64,000 bases of DNA, from the NCBI GenBank assembly GCA_023266195.1, contig JAHFRP010000001.1:372001-436000 (forward strand), read 5' to 3'. The notes below the pieces were generated by a model. That model worked only from the letters and a program-made list of their open reading frames with translations, was not told the origin of the DNA and did no database searches. This document shows, in pieces, positions 34,548-43,622 of the stretch. This DNA comes from Sulfuricella sp. (lineage in GTDB: Bacteria; Pseudomonadota; Gammaproteobacteria; Burkholderiales; Sulfuricellaceae). The number at the start of each line of letters is the position of its first letter. The stretch's first letter is position 1. Position numbers and translations under genes: made by a program.

Positions 34548-35460
34548 TGCGAAATTCGTGGGGCGTTTCTCCCCCGTAGGAGCGGCCTGCCGGCCGCGAT
34601 TGCCGATTTTCGCGGCCGGCAGGCCGCTCCTACGCGGCGCGCGTTCTGTGGTGGCCACGGTCATCGAATTTGTCTTGTTCGGGCTATTGGCAGTTTTGCT
34701 GACTTCCTGCGGCAGCGCGCCGCAACGCCCTCCCGCCGCGCTGGAGCAGGCGCAGTCCGCCGACAAGAGCGCGCGCCGCGCGCTGCGCGAAGGCGACCTG
34801 GTTCGGGCGCGCGCGCTGTTCGCCGAAACCCTGACCCTGCAACAATCGCTCGACAACCTGCCGGCCGTGGCGACGGCGCTGATCAACCTGTCCACCGTCG
34901 CGCACCGCCAGCACGACGATGCCGCGGCGCTCGGCCTGCTCGACCGCGTCCTGGCCGGCGGCCCGCCCTATCCGGCACAAATGCGCGCCGCAGCCGCCTT
35001 CCGCAAGGCGGTGATTCAACTGGATGCCGGCCGCACCGGCGAGGCGGAATCCGCCCTGGCGCTGGCCGAAAAAGAATGCGCGGAGCCCTGCGCGCTGCGT
35101 CCAGGTTTTCTTAACCTGCAGGCACGCCTGGCGATGGGCCGGGCAGACTATGCCGCTGCGCTCGCACTGGTCCAGCCGATTACGGCCAAGATGGAAATGG
35201 ATAAAGAAGAGCTAGGCAACGCCCGCCGCATCGCCGCCGCGGCCGAAGCCGCGCTGGGCCGACAGGAAGCCGCGCTGGGCGATTACCAGGCCGCGCTGGA
35301 ACTGGACAAGGAACTGGGCTTGAGCAGCCGGATCGCCGAGGATTTGGGCGGCATCGCCTCGGCGCTGGCCCGGCTCGGCCGCAAGGATGAGGCGGAAGGC
35401 TATGCCCGTAGGGCGCAGGCGGTGAGCGAGGTGGCGGTCACCGCAGGGCGAACGCGTTAA
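34540..35460 (+). CDS. TPR-like lipoprotein of the Mla-like operon
   Basis: A protein of up to 306 aa. A lipoprotein-type signal (FVLFGLLAVLLTSCGS) ends at Cys near residue 57, and the rest is Ala/Leu-rich helical repeats of the TPR kind (about 70-300). It replaces the ABC_membrane lipoprotein (MlaA or MlaC) position only by location; function unknown. ATG 34540 has GAGGA upstream and overlaps the MCE stop. Bases 34575-34634 are a GTAGGAGCGGCC palindrome that is read in frame, giving about 20 odd residues before the signal. GTG codons at 34648 or 34651 would avoid it and start right at the signal, so the true start is uncertain. Confidence 0.75.
   Translation: MINAKFVGRFSPVGAACRPRLPIFAAGRPLLRGARSVVATVIEFVLFGLLAVLLTSCGSAPQRPPAALEQAQSADKSARRALREGDLVRARALFAETLTLQQSLDNLPAVATALINLSTVAHRQHDDAAALGLLDRVLAGGPPYPAQMRAAAAFRKAVIQLDAGRTGEAESALALAEKECAEPCALRPGFLNLQARLAMGRADYAAALALVQPITAKMEMDKEELGNARRIAAAAEAALGRQEAALGDYQAALELDKELGLSSRIAEDLGGIASALARLGRKDEAEGYARRAQAVSEVAVTAGRTR
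34575..34634. repeat. GTAGGAGCGGCC palindrome, copy 2, inside a coding frame
   Basis: CGTAGGAGCGGCCTGCCGG faces CCGGCAGGCCGCTCCTACG around a short loop (TTGCCGATTTT). It lies at the 5' end of the lipoprotein gene, in frame and without a stop. It probably inserted between the operon's last junction and the signal peptide region. Confidence 0.92.
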
Positions 35461-35533
35461 GCCATTTCATGACAGGCCGCGAACATGGAAACTCCCTCCC
35501 CTTAAGAGTTTCTCACGGAAAAGCGCCCGGTCA

Positions 35534-35983
35534 TCACCCCGCCGCGATCTTGAGGATCACTTTGCGGATGGCGCCCGTGCTCACCAAAGGCGCATGCGCA
35601 TCCTCCGGGAAAAACAGGCAGAAGGCGCCGGGCGGCGTGGCGATCCAGCTCGCCGGTGTGTCGAGGAAGAAGCGGATGTCCTTTTCCGCGTTGTAGTCGG
35701 CCACCGGCTGGCGGCAGTCGCCGAGCGGCTTCCATCCCATTTCATCCAGGCCGTCCAGCACCAGCTGGATATCGATGTATTTGCGGTGGCATTCCAGCTT
35801 CGCCTCTGCGCGGCTGCGTCCGTTGGCGGCTTCCACGATCGCGAACAGAGCCTCGCCCTGGATGGGATAGCGCCCCGGCGCCAGTGCCTTGAGATCGGTG
35901 TCGCGCAGGAAGGCGAAGGCAGCGGGGAACAGGGGATGCAGATGGGCGTGGTGGTCGGCGTTGGCGAGAGTGTCGAAAATCAT
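35534..35983 (-). CDS. YhcH/YjgK/YiaL-family protein
   Basis: A 149-aa cupin-like protein of the YhcH family, linked in some bacteria to sialic acid or sugar metabolism. Family signs are FAIVEAANGRSRAEAKLECH, HRKYIDIQLVLDG and FFPEDAHAP, with conserved His and Glu that could bind a metal. The ATG at 35983 gives the family N-terminus; the frame also allows a start 21 bases upstream. Neighbours do not give a pathway. Confidence 0.85.
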   Translation of the reverse strand: MIFDTLANADHHAHLHPLFPAAFAFLRDTDLKALAPGRYPIQGEALFAIVEAANGRSRAEAKLECHRKYIDIQLVLDGLDEMGWKPLGDCRQPVADYNAEKDIRFFLDTPASWIATPPGAFCLFFPEDAHAPLVSTGAIRKVILKIAAG

Positions 35984-36014
35984 GTTGGTTCTTCCTTGAT
36001 CCATAAAAAAACAA

Positions 36015-36092
36015 TTAGCCGCCGATTAACGCGGATGAACGCCGATATTTATCTGCGTTTATCTGCGTTTATCCGCGTTAATCGGCGGTTAA
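36015..36092. repeat. CCGCCGATTAACGCGGAT inverted-repeat element
   Basis: TTAGCCGCCGATTAACGCGG on the left faces CCGCGTTAATCGGCGGTTAA on the right with a short spacer containing two copies of ATCTGCGTTT. It fills the gap between the ABC exporter and the YhcH-like gene and could end transcription for both. A degenerate relative lies at about 42352-42461. Confidence 0.85.
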
Positions 36093-36097
36093 TAGTA

Positions 36098-37897
36098 TCA
36101 AGCATCTTCCGCTTCCGCCTGCTGTTGCAGCGCCCACATCATGGCGTATACGCCGTTCATCGCCAGCAGTTCCGGGTGCCGTCCGCGTTCGACGATGCGG
36201 CCGGCTTCCATGACCAATATCTCGTCGGCTTCGACCACGGTGGAGAGCCGGTGCGCGATGATCAGGCTGGTGCGGCTCTTGGCGATTTCGAGCAGTTCGG
36301 CCTGGATGGCCTTCTCGGTTTTGGTGTCGAGCGCGGAGGTGGCTTCGTCTAGGATCAGGATTGTGGGGTTCTTGAGCAAGGTGCGGGCGATGGCGACGCG
36401 CTGTTTTTCGCCGCCGGAGAGCTTCAGGCCGCGCTCGCCGACCACCGTGTCCCAGCCTTGCGGCAGGCTTTCGATGAAATCCAGGATGTGCGCGGCGCGG
36501 GCGGCATCGACAACCTCGTCGCGGCTGGCATCGGGGCGGCCGTAGGCGATGTTGTAATAGATGCTGTCGTTGAACAGCACGGTGTCCTGCGGCACCACGC
36601 CGATGGCGGCGCGCAGGCTGTCCTGGGTGACGTGGCGGATGTCCTGCCCGTCGATCTTGATGCCGCCCTGGTTGACGTCGTAAAAGCGGAACAGCAGGCG
36701 CGCCAGGGTGGATTTGCCCGCGCCGCTGGTGCCCACGGCGGCCACCGTTTTCCCGGCCGGAACGGTGAAGCTCACATCGTGCAGGATGGGGCGGTCGGGA
36801 TTGTAGGCGAAGCTGACATGCTCGAACTTCACCTCGCCGGCGACCACGTCGAGGTTGCGCGCATCCGGCCTATCCTCCACTTCCTGCGGGCGCTGGAGCA
36901 GCGCGAACATGCGCTCCACGTCGGTCATCGATTGCTTGATCTCGCGGTACATCACGCCGAGGAAGCTCAGCGGCTGGAACATCTGCAACAGGTAGGCATT
37001 GACCATCACCAGGTCGCCCAGCGTGAGCGTGCCCGCCACCACGCCGTGCGCCGCGCGCAGCACCATCAGCGTGACGCCGATGGCGATGGTCCCGGCCTGG
37101 GCCGCGTTGAGCAGGCCCAGCGAGCGCTGGGATTGCAGCGCGACCCGCTCCCATTCCGCCAGGCTGGCATCGTAGCGCGCCGCCTCGTAGCGCTCGTTGC
37201 CGAAGTATTTCACGGTTTCGTAGTTGAGCAGGCTGTCGATGGCGCGGCCGTAAGCTTCGGAATCCAGCGTGTTGGCGCGGCGAACGAACTGGGTGCGCCA
37301 GTCGGTGATGATCACGGTGAACACGATATACGCCGCCAGCGTGAGCAGCGTAATCAGCCCGAACACCCAGTCCAGCTTGACCAGCAGGATGACGGCCACC
37401 ATCAGGATTTCCAGCACCGTGGGCGTGATGCGGAACAGCAGATACCCCACCAGGCTGGAGATGGCTTTCGAGCCGCGCTCGATGTCGCGGGTGATGCCGC
37501 CGGTCTGGCGCTCCAGGTGAAAGCGCAGCGACAGCGCATGCAGGCGCTGGAACACCGCCATGCTCACCCGGCGCATGGCGCGCTGCGTGACCTTGCCGAA
37601 CACCACGTCGCGCATGTCGGAGAAAGTGGTGCTGGCAAAGCGCAGCAGGCCGTAGCCGACGATCAGCGCCAGCGGCAGAACCAGATCGGCGTGCGATTTG
37701 TTCAGCGTGTCGATGATTTCCTTCAGCACCAGCGGCACCATCACCGCCGCCAGCTTGGCGCCGACCAGGAGTGCCAGTGCCAGCAGCACCCGCCCACGAA
37801 ACTCCCACAAATACGGGAACAGTCGGCTTACCGAACGCACGTCGGCGTGGCCGGGCTGGGGCAGGGTTCTGAAACGGGAATGGGCGGAGTGGGGCAT
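36098..37897 (-). CDS. Atm1/HMT1-type ABC exporter (fused membrane and ATPase domains)
   Basis: A 599-aa half-transporter. Membrane domain (about 30-320) has six hydrophobic helices, with the Atm1-like signature FHLERQTGGITRDIERGSK. ATPase domain (about 355-590) has Walker A GTSGAGKSTLARLL, Q-loop GVVPQDTVLFNDSIYYNIAYG, signature LSGGEKQRVAIARTLL, Walker B ILILDEATSALD and the switch His in IIAHRLST. Atm1-like proteins export glutathione-linked or iron-sulfur-related compounds and give heavy-metal tolerance; the substrate here is not shown. Confidence 0.95.
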   Translation of the reverse strand: MPHSAHSRFRTLPQPGHADVRSVSRLFPYLWEFRGRVLLALALLVGAKLAAVMVPLVLKEIIDTLNKSHADLVLPLALIVGYGLLRFASTTFSDMRDVVFGKVTQRAMRRVSMAVFQRLHALSLRFHLERQTGGITRDIERGSKAISSLVGYLLFRITPTVLEILMVAVILLVKLDWVFGLITLLTLAAYIVFTVIITDWRTQFVRRANTLDSEAYGRAIDSLLNYETVKYFGNERYEAARYDASLAEWERVALQSQRSLGLLNAAQAGTIAIGVTLMVLRAAHGVVAGTLTLGDLVMVNAYLLQMFQPLSFLGVMYREIKQSMTDVERMFALLQRPQEVEDRPDARNLDVVAGEVKFEHVSFAYNPDRPILHDVSFTVPAGKTVAAVGTSGAGKSTLARLLFRFYDVNQGGIKIDGQDIRHVTQDSLRAAIGVVPQDTVLFNDSIYYNIAYGRPDASRDEVVDAARAAHILDFIESLPQGWDTVVGERGLKLSGGEKQRVAIARTLLKNPTILILDEATSALDTKTEKAIQAELLEIAKSRTSLIIAHRLSTVVEADEILVMEAGRIVERGRHPELLAMNGVYAMMWALQQQAEAEDA

Positions 37898-37928
37898 CGG
37901 GTCGGTCGGGGGGAGTCAGAGGTCTATT

Positions 37929-38255
37929 TTACTTGGATGGGGTGGCCTTGTGCTGCGCTCCCTGGCGAAACAGGGCGGGAAGGTCGCGGGCGCCATGTAG
38001 CACCCGCTCGATGCGAACCATGTCGCCCAGTACGCGGAAAAAAACCACATAGCCGCCCATGGGCGCCATCCGCAGGCCGGCGGCCAGGTCCTCGCGGCTG
38101 GCGTAGCCCAGCGGGGCATTGCCGATGCGCTGGCAGTGATCCATCAACTTGCCGATAAAACGGCGGGCGTTGGCACGGCTGTCCCCGGCAATGTGGTCAC
38201 CGATGTCGAGAATGTCTTGCCGAGATTTCGGCGAGAAGGCGACTTGAACCATCAA
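37929..38255 (-). CDS. RelE/ParE-family toxin
   Basis: A 108-aa protein with the RelE/ParE fold pattern: N-terminal strand VQVAFSPKSRQDILDIGDHI, a helical middle, YASREDLAAGLRMAPMGGYVVFFRV, and IERVLHGARDLPALF near the end, which matches ParE toxins. The start overlaps the upstream antitoxin stop by four bases. ParE members poison DNA gyrase and RelE members cut mRNA; sequence alone favours ParE. Confidence 0.88.
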   Translation of the reverse strand: MMVQVAFSPKSRQDILDIGDHIAGDSRANARRFIGKLMDHCQRIGNAPLGYASREDLAAGLRMAPMGGYVVFFRVLGDMVRIERVLHGARDLPALFRQGAQHKATPSK

Positions 38256-38536
38256 GAGGCACTGGCGGGGTCGGCGTAGCGGGTATTCAGTTCGGCGAAC
38301 ATGTCCTCGGCGGCGATTGCCGGGCCGCTGTCGATCCCTTCCTGTATGTCCTTGCGCAGATCGGCATTGAGCCGTTCCAGCATCGCTTCGTAGACATGGG
38401 GAGGCAACAAATAGGCGGCAGGCCGGTTATGGTTGAGGACGGCCACCGGTTCGGATCCGGCCTGTTCGAGTACGGCGCTGGGGCTGCGTTTGAGTTCGGT
38501 GATACTCACCGAGCGGGTGGCGAGAACCTGTTCCAT
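38252..38536 (-). CDS. Phd/YefM-family antitoxin
   Basis: A 94-aa antitoxin with the Phd fold start SVSITELKRSPSAVLEQAG and VAVLNHNRPAAYLLPPHVYE. The C-terminal part should wrap the toxin. ATG 38536 has GAGG six bases upstream; the frame also has an ATG at 38548. The pair probably represses its own promoter (family knowledge). It sits between the ABC exporter and the restriction-modification genes in one accessory islet. Confidence 0.88.
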   Translation of the reverse strand: MEQVLATRSVSITELKRSPSAVLEQAGSEPVAVLNHNRPAAYLLPPHVYEAMLERLNADLRKDIQEGIDSGPAIAAEDMFAELNTRYADPASAS

Positions 38537-38664
38537 GACATGCCTCATATTAAAGCCTGAATTAGGTGCTTTATTATGGTTGATTTATGGGGGTGGAGCA
38601 AGAGATGGGGGGGCAAAGTGCCGCCGATGCGGTGGTGCCCTTTTTTTTGGGGCGGTGGCGAGAA

Positions 38665-40260
38665 CTAATCGAAGAGATTTCCCTGTGGTTGCACATTTGA
38701 CCCGAGTTCGGGCCAAAGATCGACGAACGATATTGCGGAAATACGAGCCAGTTCACTTGGCTCTATCTTGTTCAGTCCGCCACCGTAAACCCGACCTTCG
38801 CCTCTGAGTTCATGGCCTGTAACCCTCCCGAGCAAAGCGTGGATGATTTCGGCCCGGTCGGGATGACGGCGAAGCATTGCCGCGAGGCCGTCCCGTGCAT
38901 GCAGCATCAGATAAAGATTGGTTCCAATTGCCTTCGAGCGGTTCCATATAAAGCGGAACGGCTGTTTGTCGTTTGAGCCTCGGCCCATGTATGTGCACAG
39001 AAAAAGGGGGGGCTCTCTGCGTTCCTGTTTGTACCACGGACTGCGCTTGCCGATCAGATAGCCCTCCATGATTCCAAGCGACTGGGCGGTTTGCAGATAT
39101 TTCCAAAGGGCCGGGTACTGGGCCTCCACTATAGGTTCGGGCAGGTCGCAATCGATCACACACAGTTGGGGATCGATGAGAGGGTAGCCGTCACTGTCGG
39201 TGTTGATGATCGTGTCCGTGAGGTGGCGCGGGCTCGGAAGGATCGGGCGGAGGTACTTGCCGGGAAGTCCTCGGCCCTTCGCATCGGCGCGGTCGATGAC
39301 AAAAAACTTGTTGCAACCGGTAGCAATGCCGCGCTGCACGCGGAAGAAGTCGCCCAGAGTCGGGCCTTTACCGTCGCTAATCGTGTGCCGATCGTTTTTT
39401 GTGTGACTCGGGTATGCAGTCCACTTGCGAGAATCGCGCAATCGTTCAAGTGGGATGAGGTCGCGAGCGTTCGGTTCGGCCAGGGTGCCACCGAAGGTAA
39501 ATTCGACCGCGTGAGCGTTAGCGGGTGGGGTATTGCGGAACACCAGTACGACCGACGACACGAGGGCGTCGCCGAACTGGACGTCGTCGGGGTCAAAGCG
39601 ATGAGCGCGGATGAGCGTTACCCGGTTAGTGAGGAAATCTTTTAGCGCCGCACCATAGTTGACGTCCATGAACTCAGAGGGGATAAGCCATGCGGCGATT
39701 CCGCCTTCTTCCATCCATGCCGTGGCGAGCAAAAGAAAATAGACATACAGCCCTGCAAGGCCGCTGACCTCCACACCGGCCATCTTGAATGCGAGGCTTT
39801 GCAGGCGTTCTTTGCATTCTCGGTTCATGTGATGGTGGCGGACGTAGGGCGGGTTCGCCAGGATGACGTTGGGCGCAGGTGGGCGCGAGCCGCTGGCGAC
39901 GACTTGCGTGAAATCGCCCTGCACAATCTCGAGCCCCGTATCGGCCCACAGACTGCGGGCGCAGTCGGCGAACACAGGGTCGAGTTCGATCCCGACGGCC
40001 GTGGCGATTCGTTTGGGGCCGAAGACTGCAAGCGCTGCGGAAAAAAAACTGCCCGAGCCGATCGAGGGGTCAGCAAAGCGAATCCTGTCTTGACCTTGGC
40101 CGATGAGCGATTCAACGTAACGCGCGATCTCGATCGCTAGGGCATTGGGCGTCGCGAACTGGCCAAGCCGATTCCGTTCTGCAGCCGACTTGCGTCCATC
40201 GATATCCGCCTGAATCGCTTGCCGACGTGACTCAATCGGAGTGGTCTGATAAGCGATCAC
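38665..40260 (-). CDS. Eco57I-type N6-adenine DNA methyltransferase
   Basis: A 531-aa type II modification enzyme of the gamma class. SAM motif ADPSIGSGSFFSAAL lies near residue 68 and the catalytic ILANPPYVRHH near residue 132; the early RLGQFATPNALAIEIA motif is typical of Eco57I-like methylases. The rest should hold the target recognition domain. It follows the XamI-like gene by 4 bases in the same direction, so the two form one restriction-modification operon. Base composition is slightly lower than the core. Confidence 0.92.
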   Translation of the reverse strand: MIAYQTTPIESRRQAIQADIDGRKSAAERNRLGQFATPNALAIEIARYVESLIGQGQDRIRFADPSIGSGSFFSAALAVFGPKRIATAVGIELDPVFADCARSLWADTGLEIVQGDFTQVVASGSRPPAPNVILANPPYVRHHHMNRECKERLQSLAFKMAGVEVSGLAGLYVYFLLLATAWMEEGGIAAWLIPSEFMDVNYGAALKDFLTNRVTLIRAHRFDPDDVQFGDALVSSVVLVFRNTPPANAHAVEFTFGGTLAEPNARDLIPLERLRDSRKWTAYPSHTKNDRHTISDGKGPTLGDFFRVQRGIATGCNKFFVIDRADAKGRGLPGKYLRPILPSPRHLTDTIINTDSDGYPLIDPQLCVIDCDLPEPIVEAQYPALWKYLQTAQSLGIMEGYLIGKRSPWYKQERREPPLFLCTYMGRGSNDKQPFRFIWNRSKAIGTNLYLMLHARDGLAAMLRRHPDRAEIIHALLGRVTGHELRGEGRVYGGGLNKIEPSELARISAISFVDLWPELGSNVQPQGNLFD

Positions 40261-40264
40261 GTGA

Positions 40265-41224
40265 TTACAGCCTCAATTTAGCCAGGTCGTCGATTCGATG
40301 CTCCCATACCCAGTCGATTCCCTCGGCTGCTTCATAGCCCAGATAGTCGCTGCCGAAGTAGCCGCAGAGGAACAAGACGAACGAGATGGTTTCGCCATAA
40401 GCGGATTGAAGCTGGTGTATCTTGGTGGCTTCTTCTTTGCGTCGCTTGTTGGTGTTGGTGAAGTCTCCCGCCGACTTGGCTTCGACCAGGATCGGCAGTC
40501 GATCTTTGCGGAGCTTCTTGGGCTGTATTACAACGTCAACCGGGATGTTCACCTTGAGCGCCTTGCCGACCGCGAGATTCATGCGGAACGTGTAAGTTCC
40601 AGCTTCCATTTCAGTCAGCGGTTTTCCACTGGGATGGGCTTGTCTCCTGTAGCCTCGGGCGTCCAGCCAATCGCCTACGAGTTTGAGTTGCCTCTGTTCC
40701 TGAGCGTTACGGACGATTGGGTTTGCCACGGCGCTGCATAGGCGGTCAGCGATGATCGTTGATGCACGGTCGCGTTCATGATCGGTTGGGCTCTTACCAG
40801 CGTCCAGCCACGGGAAAATGTCGCGGTCCAGCAGCCTGGAGATGATATGGCAGAGTTTGTCCAATTCAACAGCCAAAGCGGTCGCGTTCATCCTGGTTGG
40901 GAACTTGCCACTTTCCATCCGACCGACAAGATTCTTGCTCGCGCCAGCTAGGCCGATCAAGCGATCTACCGCCAGTGGCGGGGCCGTGCACATGCGAAGT
41001 GTCGGCAGCGCGCTCGGGTTGTCCTTGAGCGTGGCCGTATCAATGTTGCGCAAATCACTGGTGGCGAGCAGTGCTGCCGTGACATGCCCGGTTGTCTTAC
41101 CGCGCGTTGAACGGAACGCTTCCGGCGCGAAGCGCATGAACCATTGATTGAACTGGTCCACGGAAGCCGTGATATCGGCTTTCCAGAGATGCGGCTTGTC
41201 CGCATTGATACGTCTAGCCATCAT
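40265..41224 (-). CDS. XamI-family type II restriction endonuclease
   Basis: A 319-aa restriction enzyme related to XamI (known relatives recognise GTCGAC). Evidence is the N-terminal NADKPHLWKADITASVDQFN and RFAPEAFRSTRGKTTGH. The nuclease core is probably the D-x(n)-ExK-like element with LPILVEAKSAGDFTNTNKRR near residue 250. The ATG at 41224 (one of two adjacent) is selected because homologues start at that point; the frame continues to 41314. Several GTCGAC sites are visible in the window (for example near 707 and 18819), so host DNA needs protection if this specificity holds. Confidence 0.85.
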   Translation of the reverse strand: MMARRINADKPHLWKADITASVDQFNQWFMRFAPEAFRSTRGKTTGHVTAALLATSDLRNIDTATLKDNPSALPTLRMCTAPPLAVDRLIGLAGASKNLVGRMESGKFPTRMNATALAVELDKLCHIISRLLDRDIFPWLDAGKSPTDHERDRASTIIADRLCSAVANPIVRNAQEQRQLKLVGDWLDARGYRRQAHPSGKPLTEMEAGTYTFRMNLAVGKALKVNIPVDVVIQPKKLRKDRLPILVEAKSAGDFTNTNKRRKEEATKIHQLQSAYGETISFVLFLCGYFGSDYLGYEAAEGIDWVWEHRIDDLAKLRL

Positions 41225-41340
41225 GAATACCCAGTTATTGCGCCTCGAAGAAAAATGTCCGAGAACATCATTTAATTGCTGATTTTTGTACGATTGCGAT
41301 AAGCATATTTGCATAATACTGGAGTTTCGCGCAGGTGGCT

Positions 41341-42195
41341 TTATATGTCATTTTGACCAAACCGCATCGACAAATCCACCGCCCTGATATCCTTGGTCAG
41401 GCTGCCGACCGAGATGCGGTGCACGCCGGTTTCGGCGACGGCGCGCACGGTTTCGAGCGTGATGCCGCCGGAGGCTTCGAGTTCCGCGCTTGAGCCGGCG
41501 CGCTTGACCGCATTGCGCAGCATGGCGAGGTCGAAGTTGTCGAGCAGGATGAGTTTCGCGCCGGCTTCCAGCGCCTGGTCGAGTTCGTCCGGATTTTCCA
41601 CTTCGATCTGGATCGTCACGCCGGGCGGCGCGATGTGCCTCGCCTGTTCCAGCGCCTGGCGGATGCCGCCGGCCGCCATGATGTGATTTTCCTTGATCAG
41701 GATGCCGTCGTAGAGCCCCGTCCGCTGGTTGTCGCCGCCGCCGCAGCGGACCGCGTATTTCTGCGCCAGGCGCAATCCCGGCAGGGTCTTGCGGGTGTCC
41801 ATGATGCGCGCGCGGGTGCCGGCGATTGCTTCGACGTAGCGCCGCGTCAGGGTGGCGCCGGCGGACAGGGTTTGCAGGAAATTCAGCGCCGGGCGTTCGG
41901 CGCTGAGCAGGGCGCGGGCCTGGCCGCCAATCCGGCACAGGGTCTGGTTGGGCCGGACCGCATCGCCGTCCTGCGCTTGCCAGACGATTTCCACCGCCGG
42001 GTCCAGTTTGCGGAAGCACGCCTCGAACCAGGCCGTGCCGCACAGCACCGCCGCCTCCCGGCTGATGACGGTCGCCGTGGCGGCGGCGTCGGCCGGAATC
42101 AGCTGCGCGGTGAGGTCGCCGCTGCCGATGTCTTCGGCCAGGGCGATGTCGGTATTTTGGCGGATGGCCGCGGCCAGTTCGTCGGGAGAGGGCAT
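41341..42195 (-). CDS. nadC: Nicotinate-nucleotide pyrophosphorylase (carboxylating)
   Basis: Turns quinolinate and PRPP into nicotinate mononucleotide, carbon dioxide and pyrophosphate in NAD synthesis. The 284-aa protein has the N-terminal ALAEDIGSGDLTAQLIP, the family motif RIMDTRKTLPGLRLAQKYAV, GGGDNQRTGLYDGILIKENH, and LILLDNFDLAML near the C-terminus. Length fits the family. No nadA or nadB neighbour is visible; it stands between the restriction-modification operon and an exporter operon. Confidence 0.96.
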   Translation of the reverse strand: MPSPDELAAAIRQNTDIALAEDIGSGDLTAQLIPADAAATATVISREAAVLCGTAWFEACFRKLDPAVEIVWQAQDGDAVRPNQTLCRIGGQARALLSAERPALNFLQTLSAGATLTRRYVEAIAGTRARIMDTRKTLPGLRLAQKYAVRCGGGDNQRTGLYDGILIKENHIMAAGGIRQALEQARHIAPPGVTIQIEVENPDELDQALEAGAKLILLDNFDLAMLRNAVKRAGSSAELEASGGITLETVRAVAETGVHRISVGSLTKDIRAVDLSMRFGQNDI

Positions 42196-42492
42196 AAAAA
42201 ATCTTTCGGCCGGTTTTGCTTTTGTTTGGTGTTTAATGAATCAGGAGAACGAACGGATCGTTCCGGAATCATAGGATGGCATGAACGGACCAACCAAATT
42301 CGATTATACCTTCAACCCCACCCGGCACGCCGCAAGCCAAAAAAAGCCGTTGAACCGCCGATTAATCAAAATGTTGCGTATTCACCTCGATTTATCTTGC
42401 GGGTGCCTGGAGAAGATTGTATAACACAATGAAATATCGTCGTTTATTTGCGTTTATCGGCAGCTTGGCAGGTTTTTGAGGATAATTCATCC
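42196..42492. other. Intergenic region with a degenerate repeat
   Basis: This stretch must hold promoters for nadC (left) and for the exporter genes (right). A degraded relative of the 36015 element is visible: GAACCGCCGATTAA near 42352 and CGTTTATTTGCGTTTATCGGC near 42441. No gene was supported. Confidence 0.4.
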
Positions 42493-43620
42493 ATGGTCGA
42501 TCTGGCGCGCAAGAATCTCCTCCACGACAAGCTGCGGTTCGTCATCACCGTTTCCGGGGTGGCGTTCGCCGTGACGCTGATATTCGTGCAGATCGGCCTG
42601 TTCGGCGGCTTGCTGGACAACGCTTCGGTGACCATCGACCATCTCGACGCGGATATCTGGGTGACATCGAGCAAGACGCCCAACATCGATTTCGCCCACC
42701 TTTTCCCCGAAACCTCGGTGCAGCGGGTGCGCTCCGTGCCGGGGGTCGCGCGCGCCGACAACCTGATCGTATCGTTCATGTTCATCTCGCTGCCCAACGG
42801 CGCGCGCGAAAACATCGAAGTCTACGCGCTGGAGGATTTCAGCCGCTGGCATTTTCCCTGGAACGTGGTGCAGGGCAACCTGGACGACTTGCGGCGCGGG
42901 CGCTATTTCTTTCTCGACGAATCGGCCGCCCGGCGTTTCGGGCCGTTCGCGGTGGGCGAATACCGGGAAGTGCTCGACTATCGCCTGAAAATCATCGGCA
43001 CCACGCGCGAAGCACTGTCGTTCACCACCACGCCGATCGGCTTCATGGATTACCGCATCGCGCAGACGCTGCTCGGCCGGGAGTGGGTCGGACGGACCAC
43101 CTACATCGTGGCGAAACTCGCGCCCGGCGCTGACGTTGCGGCGGCCAAGGCGGAAATCCAGCGCCGCCTGCCGCACAACGACGTCTACACCACCGCCGAA
43201 TGGTCGCGCCAATCGCGCTCCTACTGGGTGGAGAGCACCGGCATCGGCTTCAACATGTTCATGACGGTGCTGCTGGGCGGTCTGGTGGGCATCGTGATCG
43301 TGGCGCAAACGCTGTATACCTCGACCATGGAGCATATCAAGGAATTCGGCACGGTCAAGGCGATCGGCGGCAGCAATGCCGACATCTACAAAATCCTCGC
43401 CGAACAGGCGGTGATCTCGGCGGTGGTGGGCTACGCGCTCGGCCTGATCCCGGCTTTCGCGCTGGTTCCGGCGATGGCGAAGGGGGGCCTCAAGCTGGTC
43501 ATCACCCCGGAACTGATGCTGGTGGTGTTTGTCGGAACCGTGGCGATGTGCCTGCTGGCGGCGATGGTCTCGTTCCGCAAGGTGGCGACCATCGACCCGG
43601 CGCTGGTGTTTCGCGGATAG
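42493..43620 (+). CDS. DevC/MacB-like ABC transporter permease (FtsX type)
   Basis: A 375-aa inner-membrane permease. A first helix (about 17-40), a periplasmic domain of about 220 residues (MacB_PCD-like; ADIWVTSSKTPNIDFAHLF), and three C-terminal helices (around 260-290, 315-340 and 345-365) give the FtsX/MacB plan. TMEHIKEFGTVKAIGGSNADI matches the coupling region of DevC-type permeases. It starts the three-gene exporter with an ATPase (3-base separation) and an adaptor protein; such systems export glycolipids or peptides through TolC. Confidence 0.9.
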   Translation: MVDLARKNLLHDKLRFVITVSGVAFAVTLIFVQIGLFGGLLDNASVTIDHLDADIWVTSSKTPNIDFAHLFPETSVQRVRSVPGVARADNLIVSFMFISLPNGARENIEVYALEDFSRWHFPWNVVQGNLDDLRRGRYFFLDESAARRFGPFAVGEYREVLDYRLKIIGTTREALSFTTTPIGFMDYRIAQTLLGREWVGRTTYIVAKLAPGADVAAAKAEIQRRLPHNDVYTTAEWSRQSRSYWVESTGIGFNMFMTVLLGGLVGIVIVAQTLYTSTMEHIKEFGTVKAIGGSNADIYKILAEQAVISAVVGYALGLIPAFALVPAMAKGGLKLVITPELMLVVFVGTVAMCLLAAMVSFRKVATIDPALVFRG

Positions 43621-43622
43621 CC

